Position numbers and translations under genes: made by a program
Assembly (NCBI GenBank): GCA_963970005.1
Contig: CAXAMN010022851.1
Location: 635,038 to 699,037, forward strand
Source: Durusdinium trenchii
Taxonomy: Eukaryota > Sar > Dinophyceae > Suessiales > Symbiodiniaceae
DNA length: 64,000 nt
Direction of reading: 5' to 3'
In this document: positions 11,961 to 22,274 of the stretch, piece by piece
Layout: each line of letters begins with the position of its first letter
Numbering within the stretch: the first letter of the stretch is position 1
The notes under the pieces: model-generated
What the model saw: only the letters and a program-made list of their open reading frames with translations
The model's database searches: none
What the model was told of the DNA's origin: nothing

Positions 11961-14900
11961 ATGGAGCCCTCGAAGGCGAAGTATTTCACGCCTGAGGCAC
12001 ATGTTTCCGTCAGTAGAGTCATAGGTAATAGTAGTCCAACCCCATGGATGGTTGAATATAAACGGTTCAAAGATGTTCAATCCGGCTGTTTTCTTCGCCT
12101 AGTAGAGTCTGGATGTCTTCAAATCTGGGGGCCTTGGGGTAGGTCGCGGGGACAATCGGATTTGTCTCCGTTTGGAGTCTTTTTTGGAAGCAACATTGGA
12201 CAACAGACCAACCCCTCCATACCCCGCTTCGTCAAAAAGGGGAAGTGAGGGTGCGAGATCATTTGCGAGTCTGAGTGGTAGTGATAGTGGCATTGCATCA
12301 GGTATAGGTGCACACATCATATGACTCAGATAGCAACTTTAGGAGAGCAAAGGAGCCTCCTGGATATGAAAGATTATGAAAGTATGTTCATGTTTTGTTC
12401 CTTTCTTCGGTGCCTGTCTCACCAACGCGAACAAACCCGTGTGCATCCTCTCGACACTGCTCTCTCGTTGGGCAGGTGAAGGCGCTGTTCATCTCTGCAT
12501 CGCTCTACACCCTCATCACCAGTGCACAGGTCTATGCAGCTCACGTGTCGCACTCTCAGGCGGCGACACGTGTCGCACGCGTTGCGTGTACTCGGATGAA
12601 AGAGTACTAAGTACAGTATATCGAATTCGAAAGAAACCAACTGAGGAAAAAGCGCTTTCGGAGGCAAATAAGGGCTGTAGTTGGGGCCATAGGAGTACGC
12701 CGAGTACGGTGAAAGATCCTTAAAAGGGCGAAAGGCCCAAGAGGATCACCAGTTTAGCACGTTAGAATTTGGGACACCCACGGCCGGTGGCAACGGCCGC
12801 AAGTTCCAGTTTGCCAGGAAGAAGATATGATGGGATTGTCTCGGTGTTTGTCAAATCAGTTATGGCTTTGAACGAAGTGCTTAAGTGCTTTGTTTTGCAA
12901 AATTCAGTAGCCCTGTTTGCCCCCAAAGATAGTCTTGGAAGATGGATATTGTATGGTGATATTGTATCCCGTTACACAGCTACTGCAGCTACCTGTCGGT
13001 CTCTTTGGTAGTCGGATGGGGGTGTGCCTGAGTGTGCCCAGAGCTTGTTCTTCGTTTCTCAGGGTTTTCAGCTTATTGTATCTTGCTGCAGGCTTTGCTC
13101 ATGGACTGTATCTCCAGCTTCGTCGATGCCTTCACCTTCATGGGACTCCAGTTTGCACTCAGAAAAAAAATCAACCGCAACCAGGAACGTGGATCACCAT
13201 CATCATGTTTGGATACTTTTTGACCATTTGGGGCTCCATTTCCTGGCCTCCAGTCCTGATTTTGTTTCAGTAAAATGCATGCATAAACGCAACAGCCATG
13301 AGCCCCTGAAAAACAGGGAGCCAACATATGATGATGGCCAAAAGAACAGGCGCAGGACACACAGATGAAAAGCATGATGAATCTGGGGCGAGGAGTTTGG
13401 GACCCGCAGAGTCCGGTGTTTCCTATAAAGAACTGCCACTTGTACAATCATGTTATGAGCAACCGTGGCTTCCTCGGCGAATGGTTGCACTAAGCAAACT
13501 GTGCTTCCAGCACTGATTGTTCAGAGCTTGACAAGTGGCATGAGAAGCAATGATTCAGTATATAACTACATCACGGTGCACCACCAATTCACACATGGGG
13601 GCACAGCCTTTTCGTTCAGAGGTCTTATTCAGACTTGTGCACGCTGTCTTTCAATATATATATATATGTATATACATATGGGCCACGGTTTAAACCTCAG
13701 TTGTCATGTAAGTAAGGAGATCCTTGTAAGGACCTGTGGCGTAAGCAAAACACTGGTGGGCGTAAGCCCGCGTAAGCAATTTTAGCCAATGTTGTTGGCG
13801 TAAGAGATTTTTCGTGATTTGTGAAATGGCAGTTTTGGACAAAGAACCTTTTATATTCCAAGCTTACAGCTTAACATACATCCATGAGATCGCTGTCAGG
13901 TTGCTGGATATATGTTTGTTTCCTCAAGTGGCGGCAAGCTCCATACTGCAGGTTGAATGTGATTCTGATGATTCTGCAAAGATTGAATTGCATGGAAAAA
14001 CGAAATCATGATAAAGCCCGCAATGAAAAGGATTGTCCACCAAGACAAGGAGTTAATTTAACAACTGCACTGTGATTACTATCGGATGGAAACAGCAACA
14101 CTGTAATGTGCCCATAGTGTCATACCTTTTTCAAGACCTTCACCTCCAAATTTTGTTTCCGGGTTGGAAACCAAAATCCGCGTAAGGTCCGCGTAAGCGG
14201 CGCGTAAGCCAAAGCTGCTTTTGCCAGTAGTTGCCCATGTCTCCCAAACACAAATCATTTTCACAACTTGGTGCAGAGCGCCAGCGACTTGTCGCAAAGA
14301 CCGTCTCGGACATTTTGGAACAACATTGCCCTTCTCTGGATGAAGCACACCTCTTGCTGACGGCTTTCTCTAGATGTCAATCTGTCCTTCCTGGCCTGTC
14401 CGCTATCAGTGGTGCCCAGTCTGTCTGTCATGCCCGCGCGCTCAGCAGAGGTGCTGCCAAGAAGCGTCGTCACTGCTTGATGCTGCCTAGAAACGCTGCG
14501 GTTCCTGCAGGCAAAAGTTGCTGCGCGTAAGCTGGGGCTGTGGCCGGGTACTAGAAATGTCCAGCGTAAGGTCTGCGTAAGCCGGTTTATTCCGCGTAAG
14601 CAAAACTGTGCGTGCATAAGCAAAACGTAAGACGCGGCGTAAGCGTTGCCTTGTTTGGTGCCGGGATATAAGACGTTTAAAACACAGCTCATATTGCAAA
14701 TATTTGTGGTTGCTTCAAAAAAATAAATTTAAAGGGCATAGGCATAGTGCATTGCGCAATGTAAACTGTCTAGTCCATCGAACAGCTTAATGCTATTGTC
14801 AATTTCCTCCATGCCAAAATGGCAATCCCTACAAATCCGTTGCCTGCTGTGAAGAGGTGGGAGTGATATGAGATAGGTGGGTTTGGAATGGTTTGGATGG

Positions 14901-17900
14901 AGGTGAAGGGTGACGGCCCCGTGGTCTGTTCACGTGTTGAAAAGTGACTTGTGTCTAAAACACGTCTGTCAATGTGTTTAACTATAAATGTTTTTGTGTT
15001 TTACAGGAGTTGTTTTGCCTAGGGGATGCACACAAATTGTTATAATTGTTCAAAGACCTCCGCGCCAGCTGTTTTTTTCGGGGCGTTCGTTTGAGTTCAT
15101 AGTGGAATTATGATGAATTATGTAGTTTGCTTTTCAAATCATTCTGACCGAAGCACTTAGCACTTGTTCATCACGGCAGAAGCTTCCTAGTACGGCTCCG
15201 TCTTTTTTGCGCAAGTCCCTTGCATTGTATCTCCATCGGAGCCCAAGCTCTTACTGGTCCAGACGTGGATTCACTTTTTTCTCAGTACTCTTCTTTGCTG
15301 CACTTGACCCCAACTTTTTCAGTTCAGACCACAAGGGATCCAGCGGATCGTTGTCCCCACCAAACTGCTTTGAGCTTCGGATCGTTGCGGACAAGCTCCA
15401 TCGCACAAGTAACATTGCTCAGCTATCCGAGTCCACTCGTGACTCCTTCGGACCTTTCACAAGAAACAACATTCAAATGATCCATCGAAGATCACCGGGT
15501 TGTTTTCATCATTATCCCCACCCCATGCCCCACCCCACCCAGATGTTATCATCTTAAAATTATGCAGTGAAACTCATCATACTGTCATACAACGTCCAAA
15601 CTTATCCATTGAAGAGTGCGGTGTTGATGACCACCGCCCCACCCGCGCCACCCCACCCGGTGGCCCCATGGTTATCACCTTCACAGAATGTACTGAAGTT
15701 CATCCTCTTGTGCGCATTTTTGCAGCATCTTCATGTTGTAACTTTCTCATTGGCAACGCCCAAACAAGCAGAATATGCGGGGCCGTTGTGGCACCTGCCA
15801 GCTGCAAGTACTCTTTGTGGATGGTGAGTTGGATTTGATATACCCCGACAAATCCACCGAGAGGTTGGCACACTCCGATCCAATAGCAGTCTTGGCTTAG
15901 GCCAGTTGCCATGTTGCTTTGGATTCTGGAGGAGGTTTGGAGCTTTAAGTTTAGCATAGTTTAGCAACCCTCAGCACTGCACCAGCTTTGCAGATAAACA
16001 TCCGATGTTGCAAATGACAAAAAGACACGTCGACACTTATTGCGTGCTTCCGCCTCCGCTGCATAAGGAGATTGCACTTTTTGGTGCCAACCTTTCCCGG
16101 GGAAGCTTTTGAACGTTCTACTGATGTAACGTTGACATTTTTGGGTGAACATCGTGAACCTGACCTTTGTGATTAACAACTGTCATACCGATCGGTTTGC
16201 CAGGGGTGGGTGTGGGTGGAGGGGAGGGTAAGGACATTCAGCTTGATCATCAATCATCAATGTCAGAATATCTGGTTTTGAAGAAATGCGCAGAATATTG
16301 GAACACTTGCACAGTGAGAGGTCGGCTTGAACAACAACAAGAAAGTGTTTTGCGGCCGGCTTGAACAACGCATTGTTTTTTTGCGGACATGTTTTTGATG
16401 TTTGTGCTCCATGTAAGCTGGAATTGGAAGGCCTTCGTTCGTCGTTTTGAACCCAAAAGGAGGATCATGTTCATACAACAAGCAGCAATGCATAGCAATG
16501 CTGATGTGCAAAAGCAGAGGCCCAAACACCTTGCTTTCAACATTGCTTTCCCTTCATGCAGGGCTTCCATTGTCAGACAGTTGCCTTTGAGGAAACATTG
16601 TGGTGGAGTGCCAAAAGCGAGATGGCAAGAGTCATGTGGCCTCACAGCTGATTATCGTAGCAGCTTCCCTTGGCTTACTTTGCTTCTTCACGGTGCAGGC
16701 CTTGACCGAAAGCTTTGCCACTGCATTGCAGTGCTGGCACTGGCAGGGTGGATCCGAGGATTTGGCAACGGATGCTGATGACGTGAACGGCTGGATCACT
16801 CTAGGCTTCGCACTGGGCAACATCCTTTTCGACATGATTTGCTTGCGCAACTTCTACAGGACAGACAGAGAGACAGACAGACAAACAGCCAAGGTTCGTT
16901 CACATGAATCTTCAGGGAGAGCATGTAGCGCCAAAAGACAGGGCTGAAGCAATCGCCACCTACCTCCAGGACAAACATTGGACCGATGAAACTAACGTCT
17001 CACTTCAGCAAACGGACAGGATTCAAGATTTAGGGCATTTATCACGAAAGCTAGCCTTAGCTAGCTGGAGTTGCTCTTGCTTTAGCAAGTTAAGTGACGG
17101 GGTGGACGCACCTCAGAAACCTCAAATAATTGATTAAATCAATCTTATGGACCCCCCCCCCCCCCCGCGGTTCGACTCCCCCCTGCGCGCGGTGAGCGGG
17201 ACCACCAAGCAGCTGCAGCACACCAAGCATCTGCGCCCAGCGCAGCAGCGGCAGCAGCAGCAGCAGCACCAGCAGCAGCAGCAGCAGACCACCCAGCGGC
17301 GGCAGCAGCAGCAGCAGCAGCATACCCATACCCAACGCCGCGGCAGCAGCAGCCGCAGCAGACCACCCAGCGCCAGCAGCAGCAGCAGCAGCAGACGACC
17401 CGGCGCCTGCAGAGCACCCAGCGCAGCAGCGCCCAGCGCAGCAGCGGCAGCAGCAGCACCAGCAGCAGCAGCACCAGCAGCAGACCACCGGAAGCCCGGC
17501 TAGCTTTCGTTCACCCCCTCTGGCCTCAAGTTCGATAACCATTCCCCATGATTGAGGTCGATGCTGCTTTGGCTTCCACCAAAGCAAATAAACAACCTGG
17601 ACCCGACCTTATTATAATGGAACTATTCTCTTGGATGAACCCTGACAATTGAAGGGGGTTTCTGAGTCTTCTAAACTCTTGGTGGAGCAATCAGGTGGCT
17701 CCAATTGACGCCTTAAAACCGCTCAAGTGGTGCCTATTTACAAGAAAGGTGACACGGATGAACCTTCTATATCAATTACCGGCAAATGTCCTTGCTGAAC
17801 GCCTGCGCAGCGCTATGTAAAGTTTGTCGCGTTGTACTTTATCAAACGCCTTTTCCCAATCTAAGAAAGTAATGACAAGATTGGAACCCTGTTGCTCAGC

Positions 17901-19884
17901 AATGTCTTGTATGCGCCTTGTTAAAAGCAGTACGCGTGAAGTGCTTCTAGATTGTCTAAACCCATAATTATTACTGTGGGTTTGAGTACCACCTGCAATC
18001 TTTGTCGAATCACAATCATAGCTTGGAGTTCATGAACATTACGTTGACGTCATTCAAGAACTGTTATCACAACCCCTGCTTTTATGTGGAAGAAGCGTTT
18101 GGAAGATCGTCGACAAAGCAGCAGCGCTCGGGAAGAAGGCAAAGATGTCCCTTATCGCAACTTATCGCCTTATTAATGTGTTTTTAGTGATGAGCGTCAT
18201 AGACGGAACCTATCAGTTAGATAGACGGACTCTTGGAGCCGATAGAACCTATTACCCTGACGACACTGTATCACCAACGCATATGCAAACAGAACACTCT
18301 GGGCCGTAGAAAGTATTTCAATGCAATTTGGACTTGGCCTAAAAAGGGGGAAGTGCTCATACATTGCAATGAATGGAAACAATGTTGTTAGACTTGCTGA
18401 TGGGACTTTACTGATCAGGTGCTCTTTTCGACAACTTACCTTGGACGTCATAGAAAATACAGTCTCTCAACAAAAACGGCAGGAAGTCGGCTACAGAATT
18501 CAACAGTCTTTGATACAACAGTCTTTGATAGCGTGGTCAAAACTGAAGCCATTCGGTGCCGGCTGCTTCCACCGGCACCGCGGTTTGGAACATCCGTGTC
18601 GACCGCGGCCTCAAGCGCTATACCGTTCGACATCCACTAAGTGGCTTTTTTTTGGTCTGGAAACTGTGCACATTCTGCGCAGAGTATACTTAGCAAAATT
18701 AACGCGTTCCAACTTCGATTGTTAAGATCTATACTAGGATTAGAAACAACATTTCGTGAACTATGTTCTATGAGTAACTTCCGAACAAGCTGGCCGAGAA
18801 GTGAAATTGTTCGGATCGTTTTTTTGATCAAACGAGTTGCCTTGTCGAGCTGCACTCTTAGATCTCCAGATTCGGACCCTTTGCGACAAGTCACATATGT
18901 TGCGCATTCGGCAGACGCTTATCCTATAGGAAAAAGAAGGGTCGGGGCCCCTAGACAACAATGGCGCCACTTTACACATCGACATGCTTGGAAATTTGTT
19001 TCGGACGGACGAACTGACTATGACAACACGGACCAGCAGAACTTAAATGGCTCTCGCACGAGATTTTTAAGCTGTCGCAGTGCCAGCCCACGGACGCTTG
19101 AGCGCCCTTGGCCAGAAAAAAAAACTTCTACAGGACGCACCAGGGAGATATGCCTGCCATAGCAACATCAGATAACATGCTAACTTTCGGTGCTTTGATC
19201 GCCCAGGAGTCACAAGCAGACCGGATGTGCCAGGCACGTGAATATGTTCTCCGCTTTTCTGCATGTCAGCGCAGACTTGTTGCGAGCATGCCCCTTGGTC
19301 CAAAATGCACATACCAAGCACACTGGGCGCAGTTGCCATAAGAAGTATGAAAGGTCATATGCAAGTAATTGCGAGTATATTTGTTTTACAAAAGTTTGCT
19401 TTTGCACTTGCATCATGGCCCAAAGCTGCCAAAACTGCTAGCAACCACGGAATGAAGGCAAGGGTGGTCAATCTTCTACGGACATGTTTGCAAGCTTTGC
19501 CGCCAACTGTATGGTATAGGTATTTATTGTATATTTATGGGTAATTTATGGTTTGTTTGTGTTTCAACCGTTTTTCGCTGTCGCACAGTCGCACAGACAT
19601 GTTTTTCCATGTTTGCCCCTGTCGCCCTTCAGCACTTCGTTTCACACCTCTTGGAATCACGCTCTTTTCATGCCTGCGTTTTTTACACCTGAGGCACTAC
19701 GCTGGTGATGTCATTGTTGGTTCTGATATCACCAGACTTGAACTCCAGCTGCGCAGATGCTTCTTCCAGCATCTTCATTGGTTTTACCATTCTGGGAGGT
19801 GCGTCCGTGGGCTTCTACAAGTGGCTCAAGCTTTTGATCAGATCTTGCTCATCCGACGGGGGCCTGTGCTCCCGACTTTGGTAG
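11961..19884 (+). CDS. Gene D: cation diffusion facilitator (CDF)-like multi-pass membrane protein
   Basis: Exons: possible start 11961-11996 (MEPSKAKYFTPE, GC donor), 12476-12529, 13092-13188, 16592-16893, about 19220-19283 and 19694-19884 (TAG). Joins 12529/13092, 13188/16592 and 16893/19220 keep phase. The 12476 and 13092 exons encode two hydrophobic helices; the second has ALLMDCISSFVDAF, with Asp and SxxVD placed as in CDF TM2. The 16592 exon has QLIIVAASLGLLCFFTVQAL and, after an acidic loop, GWITLGFALGNILFDM. The 19220 exon has SAFLHVSADLLR, an HxxxD motif as in CDF TM5. The last exon has a sixth helix ending GGASVGFYKWLKLL. CDF proteins export divalent metals such as Zn or Mn from the cytosol in exchange for protons; that activity here is inferred. 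The HVSAD exon probably ends at a GA donor. The TM2 metal-site spacing differs from bacterial YiiP. Confidence 0.62.
12535..13090. other. Intron 1 region of gene D
   Basis: No independent gene is supported here. Direct repeats built on GTGTCGCAC/GACACGTGTCGC occur near 12547-12580. Confidence 0.4.
13705..14645 (+). repeat. Clustered GCGTAAGC/GCGTAAGG motif array
   Basis: About a dozen same-orientation copies of GCGTAAG (usually followed by C, sometimes G or A) fall in three groups: near 13739, 13760, 13770 and 13799; near 14180, 14191 and 14202; and near 14524, 14564, 14574, 14592 and 14637. Decayed versions such as GCATAAGC and ACGTAAGA lie between them. Spacing is irregular (10-40 bp), so it is not a simple tandem repeat. 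I did not notice the motif clustered anywhere else in the window. The array lies in the intron of gene D and flanks a small reading frame. Confidence 0.7.
14237..14530 (+). CDS. Small ORF nested in a gene D intron, product unknown
   Basis: From ATG at 14237 the frame runs 97 codons to TAA at 14528-14530. The first half is convincingly protein-like (MSPKHKSFSQLGAERQRLVA, then DILEQHCPSLDEAHLLL), basic and helical. The second half is Ser/Ala/Arg-rich with several Cys and may be translated repeat DNA. The stop overlaps a GCGTAAGC motif. It lies on the same strand as gene D, between its 13188 and 16592 exon borders. It may be a gene fragment carried by the element that brought the motif array; it resembles nothing I can name. 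Confidence 0.4.
   Translation: MSPKHKSFSQLGAERQRLVAKTVSDILEQHCPSLDEAHLLLTAFSRCQSVLPGLSAISGAQSVCHARALSRGAAKKRRHCLMLPRNAAVPAGKSCCA
15207..15557 (+). CDS. Open frame in a gene D intron, possibly a decayed coding fragment
   Basis: An open frame of 116 codons contains a protein-like stretch (CFELRIVADKLHRTSNIAQL, then STRDSFGPFTRNN) with moderate codon bias. It lacks an ATG before residue 94 and has no convincing acceptor. It is more likely a relic than a gene. Confidence 0.25.
   Translation: MRKSLALYLHRSPSSYWSRRGFTFFSVLFFAALDPNFFSSDHKGSSGSLSPPNCFELRIVADKLHRTSNIAQLSESTRDSFGPFTRNNIQMIHRRSPGCFHHYPHPMPHPTQMLSS
15558..16580. other. Rest of the long gene D intron
   Basis: Open frames on both strands are short and mutually overlapping, and none has both splice signals and codon bias. 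The sequence just before the 16592 acceptor is pyrimidine-rich (CTTTCCCTTC). Confidence 0.4.
17152..17495 (+). repeat. Poly-C run followed by a CAG/GCA-rich low-complexity tract
   Basis: A run of C at 17152-17166 is followed by about 290 bp dominated by CAG, with GGC and ACC interruptions. Read on the plus strand it gives Gln-rich frames; on the minus strand it gives Cys/Trp/Leu- or Ala-rich frames of up to 165 codons. Because all frames are open through repetition alone, I do not call a gene. It lies within a gene D intron, immediately upstream of the LINE remnant. Confidence 0.75.
17548..19124 (+). pseudogene. Decayed non-LTR retrotransposon (LINE) reverse transcriptase with an internal inversion
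   Basis: Plus-strand fragments match the order of a LINE reverse transcriptase: STKANKQPGPD and VVPIYKKGDTDEPS (17570-17770), then NYRQMSLLNACAALCK ending about 17821. The next expected block (NNYGFRQSRSTS, ITFLDWEKAFDKVQRDKL) reads only on the minus strand, about 18005 down to 17822. Order then resumes on the plus strand with FYVEEAFGRSSTKQQRSG (about 18070), YYPDDT replacing the YADD box (about 18250), KRGKCSYIAMNG (about 18340), INAFQLRLLRSILGLETTF (about 18700) and KRRVGAPRQQW (about 18930). Many frameshifts and stops interrupt it. A run of ten A at 19115-19124 may be the old poly(A) tail. It lies in an intron of gene D. Confidence 0.8.
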
Positions 19885-20554
19885 ATGCTGTGGGAAGCTT
19901 TGTATGCGGCAGTTTTGTTTGTTTTAACTATTAAGAGTGACCTTGGTTTAGTTAAGTTTAGCATGGTTGATTAGGGGCAAGAGTCTTGAGATGAAAGGAC
20001 ATTGTACTGCTTTGTTTGTTTCTTTCGAGTCCGGGGCTGCTGTGCCTCCTAAGGAATGTATTTTGGTCGAACTGCCTGAACAATTGAGAGAACCCTTGGC
20101 TTAGTTTGGCTTGGATAATTTGGGGCAGTATTTGGGGCTAATGGGCATTTTACTGCTTTGTTTGTTTCGACTCTGGTGGCTGCTGTTTGTATATACCGAG
20201 CGCAAGGAATCCATTCTTGGCCCAACTGCGCGCATAAATGACGGAAGCTGGCTGAGATGTTCCGAGCTTTGAGTGTTTATACTGCAGATTTGTAAAGCTT
20301 GCATATATATTCATCTCGAAACTGCTGGGGCAAAGTGCATGGACATCGAAGGCGGTGTCTTGAATCTTGAATTCACTAAAGCCACGCAGAGCCTCCGACC
20401 AGGGAACAAGGTTTGACCCGCACTTATTGCATCTCAATGAAGCCCGGTGGAGGTCCATGAGCCACTAGCCGCTAGCCTCGTGCTTGAGCAAGAAATGACA
20501 TCTGGCTTTCCGAGACCTAACATAGCGGGAAAGCAATGCATTACTATACAATGA
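19885..20554. other. Intergenic stretch after gene D
   Basis: Two similar paragraphs sharing phrases such as CTTGG(T)TTAG, TTTGGGGC and TACTGCTTTGTTTGTTTC lie near 19940-20040 and 20095-20180, suggesting an old local duplication. No coding candidate is seen. Confidence 0.4.
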
Positions 20555-20662
20555 CACTCCCTGAAATAATCATTGAAGTGGATGGCATGGCCCCATGGAT
20601 GACCATTTTACGAATACCAAACAGGTGGTTTTCCACTTCCATTCTGATTGTTTCAGGGAGTG
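20555..20662. mobile_element. MITE-like hairpin element, copy 1
   Basis: The ends are inverted repeats: CACTCCCTGAAATAATCA at the left, and the complement of CACTCCCTGAAACAATCA at the right. Pairing continues inward to AAGTGGA. The core includes GACCATTTTACG and ACCAAACAGGTGG, related to the cores of the copies near 39826, 41593, 50325 and 62076. A TG/TA microsatellite follows directly. No ORF is present, so it would depend on another element for movement. Confidence 0.65.
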
Positions 20663-20739
20663 TGTGTGTGTGTATATATTTAGATATATATATATATATA
20701 CATTCTTGCTTTTGGGTTCCCCAAACCTCCCAAACTGAT

Positions 20740-20851
20740 CTGACGTGCGGGCGGTACCGAAGTGAAAAAGTCGACCAACAGCTGGGTGGCCCAAAAGCTT
20801 CAGCACTTTCCAAAGCTCTTAAACGTCGACCTCCAGCACTTGTGCAAGGAT
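20740..20851 (+). CDS. Weak candidate exon, strand uncertain
   Basis: The plus frame contains GRYRSEKVDQQLGGPKASAL and ends ALVQG; the minus strand also carries an open, hydrophobic frame here. Codon bias favours plus slightly. No clear acceptor is seen. Confidence 0.2.
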
Positions 20852-20899
20852 AGTGGTTTGAGAGTAGATGGCACAAGTGGCCCCAAGTTTGGTGCTTGA

Positions 20900-21198
20900 A
20901 ATTGGACCCATTTGTCTAAGACATTTTGGGGTTGCCAATCAACTCCCATCAACCACTGCAAACCTTTGGTTGTTGTGTAACGCCTGTCCTTTTTGGGCCA
21001 TCGACTCAGGGGTACGTGTCACTGGGGCCGTCGTGTCCTCCATGGGTCCTTTCATGCACCTGCTTGAATCTATCTTATCCACCCGATTTTGTGCTTAACC
21101 TCAATGACCTCTTTTTGGAACACCAACCACCCAAAATATGCATATTTGTTTCATATCCCAAGAGGGTCAACTGGGTTCCGGGTATATACATATATAAG
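20900..21198. other. Stretch without a recognised gene upstream of the LTR element
   Basis: No supported feature. The last bases (TAAG at 21195-21198) form the target-site duplication of the retrotransposon. Confidence 0.5.
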
Positions 21199-21339
21199 TG
21201 TCGAAACATTGAAAGCCGACTCCTATCGGCACGAAAGGGCGTCTTTTCCTAGGCTTCAGCCGAGAGTCCCTGATATGTCAGCCGAACGATCGATCCACCT
21301 GTCCTCTGAGATGGATGGCGTTCACGTGTGATTTTCACA
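21199..21339 (-). repeat. 3' LTR of the copia element
   Basis: 141 bp, starting TGTCGAAACATTG and ending GTGATTTTCACA on the plus strand, identical to 26412-26552. In element orientation it begins TGTGAAAATC and ends GTTTCGACA. A clear polypurine tract is not visible just upstream; the adjacent element-strand sequence is AT-rich (TTGAAAGATTTATAG). Confidence 0.95.
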
Positions 21340-21354
21340 CTGACTATAAATCTT

Positions 21355-22047
21355 TCAAGACTTAAATTTTCGAACGTGCTCTGTTCCGGGAATCATCGGA
21401 CCTTGCTGCTCTCCATTGGCCAGCTCATGGCACTGCACATATTCACAAAAATCTTTGAGCAAGCCGCCAGCTGTCTTGGTGCGTGACTTGCACCAGCGAA
21501 CGTATCCGACCTTCTTGGAGTCGGTGCTGGGAATGAGATCATGATACGAAACACTCTGGTTGGCAAATTGGCCAAAACTCACAAGTGTGCGGCCCCATTC
21601 GGCCAAGCTTGAAACACCATCAGGAAAATTAGATTCAAAAGCAGCATGGTCAATTTCATAATCAACTGGGAACGGAATGGTGCGGCCTTTTGGCGCAGTC
21701 CAAGGTCCTCCCTCATAGCCAGGGATGTCACCTTCCCACAAGATGGTGTAGCCAGCTGGGGCATCATCAGTGGAAGCGGAAGCGTCTGCTGCCTTGCTGG
21801 TAGGTTTGCCCTTGAAAATGCGCTTGACATTCTTGGAGCCAGCCTCTGTGGCTTCACGACGCTTGGCGGCATCCGTCATGGCACCTGCACTCTGGACCAC
21901 GCTGAAATCGCTCTCTGACCCTGGTGGGCTTCCGCTGGGACGACCGGCGGACAAGGTGTCCTGGAGTGTTTCCATAGCCACACCTTCAGCCTGAGCCTTC
22001 TGCAAGAGGCTCATAAGCTGTTGCTGCTCCTCCAAAGACATGGGCAT
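21355..22047 (-). CDS. Extra ORF downstream of RNase H in the copia element
   Basis: The frame opens at 22122, but the likeliest starts are the Mets at 22047 or 22041, just before SLEEQQQLMSLLQKAQAEG, giving about 228-230 residues. Domains: an N-terminal Gln/Leu-rich helix, a Ser/Gly-rich linker (SAGRPSGSPPGSESDFS), a basic stretch (KNVKRIFKGKPTS), then a folded-looking Trp/Tyr-rich part with GYTILWEGDIPGYEGG and GYVRWCKSRTKTAGG. There are no transmembrane helices beyond the doubtful hydrophobic leader upstream of Met 22047, so it is not an obvious envelope protein. It lies between RNase H and the 3' LTR on the element strand, with high coding quality and no stops. Standard copia elements have no gene here. 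Its function is unknown; nucleic-acid binding or movement of element RNA are guesses. Confidence 0.75.
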   Translation of the reverse strand: MPMSLEEQQQLMSLLQKAQAEGVAMETLQDTLSAGRPSGSPPGSESDFSVVQSAGAMTDAAKRREATEAGSKNVKRIFKGKPTSKAADASASTDDAPAGYTILWEGDIPGYEGGPWTAPKGRTIPFPVDYEIDHAAFESNFPDGVSSLAEWGRTLVSFGQFANQSVSYHDLIPSTDSKKVGYVRWCKSRTKTAGGLLKDFCEYVQCHELANGEQQGPMIPGTEHVRKFKS

Positions 22048-22274
22048 GGTCAGAAACAGCAAATGAAAGTACGAAAAGATGAACAAGCACAAACCAGTCT
22101 TGAGCACACAAAACCTCTGCACATATCAAATTCTATTTCGTGAAACTGGCTTCGGCTTCAGTGATATTGACAGACACTCACAAAGATGCAAGACATCACA
22201 TAACACATCGAATCTCCCAAAGTGATTCTATATTATGTATCTTATCTTGACTACCCCGATTATCACACTGAGCT

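Noticed and set aside
17168..17180. GGTTCGACTCC resembling a tRNA B-box
   Set aside because: It follows a C homopolymer and no cloverleaf can be drawn.
17090..17587. 165-codon minus-strand frame
   Set aside because: It is the translation of the CAG-rich tract; all frames are open there by repetition.
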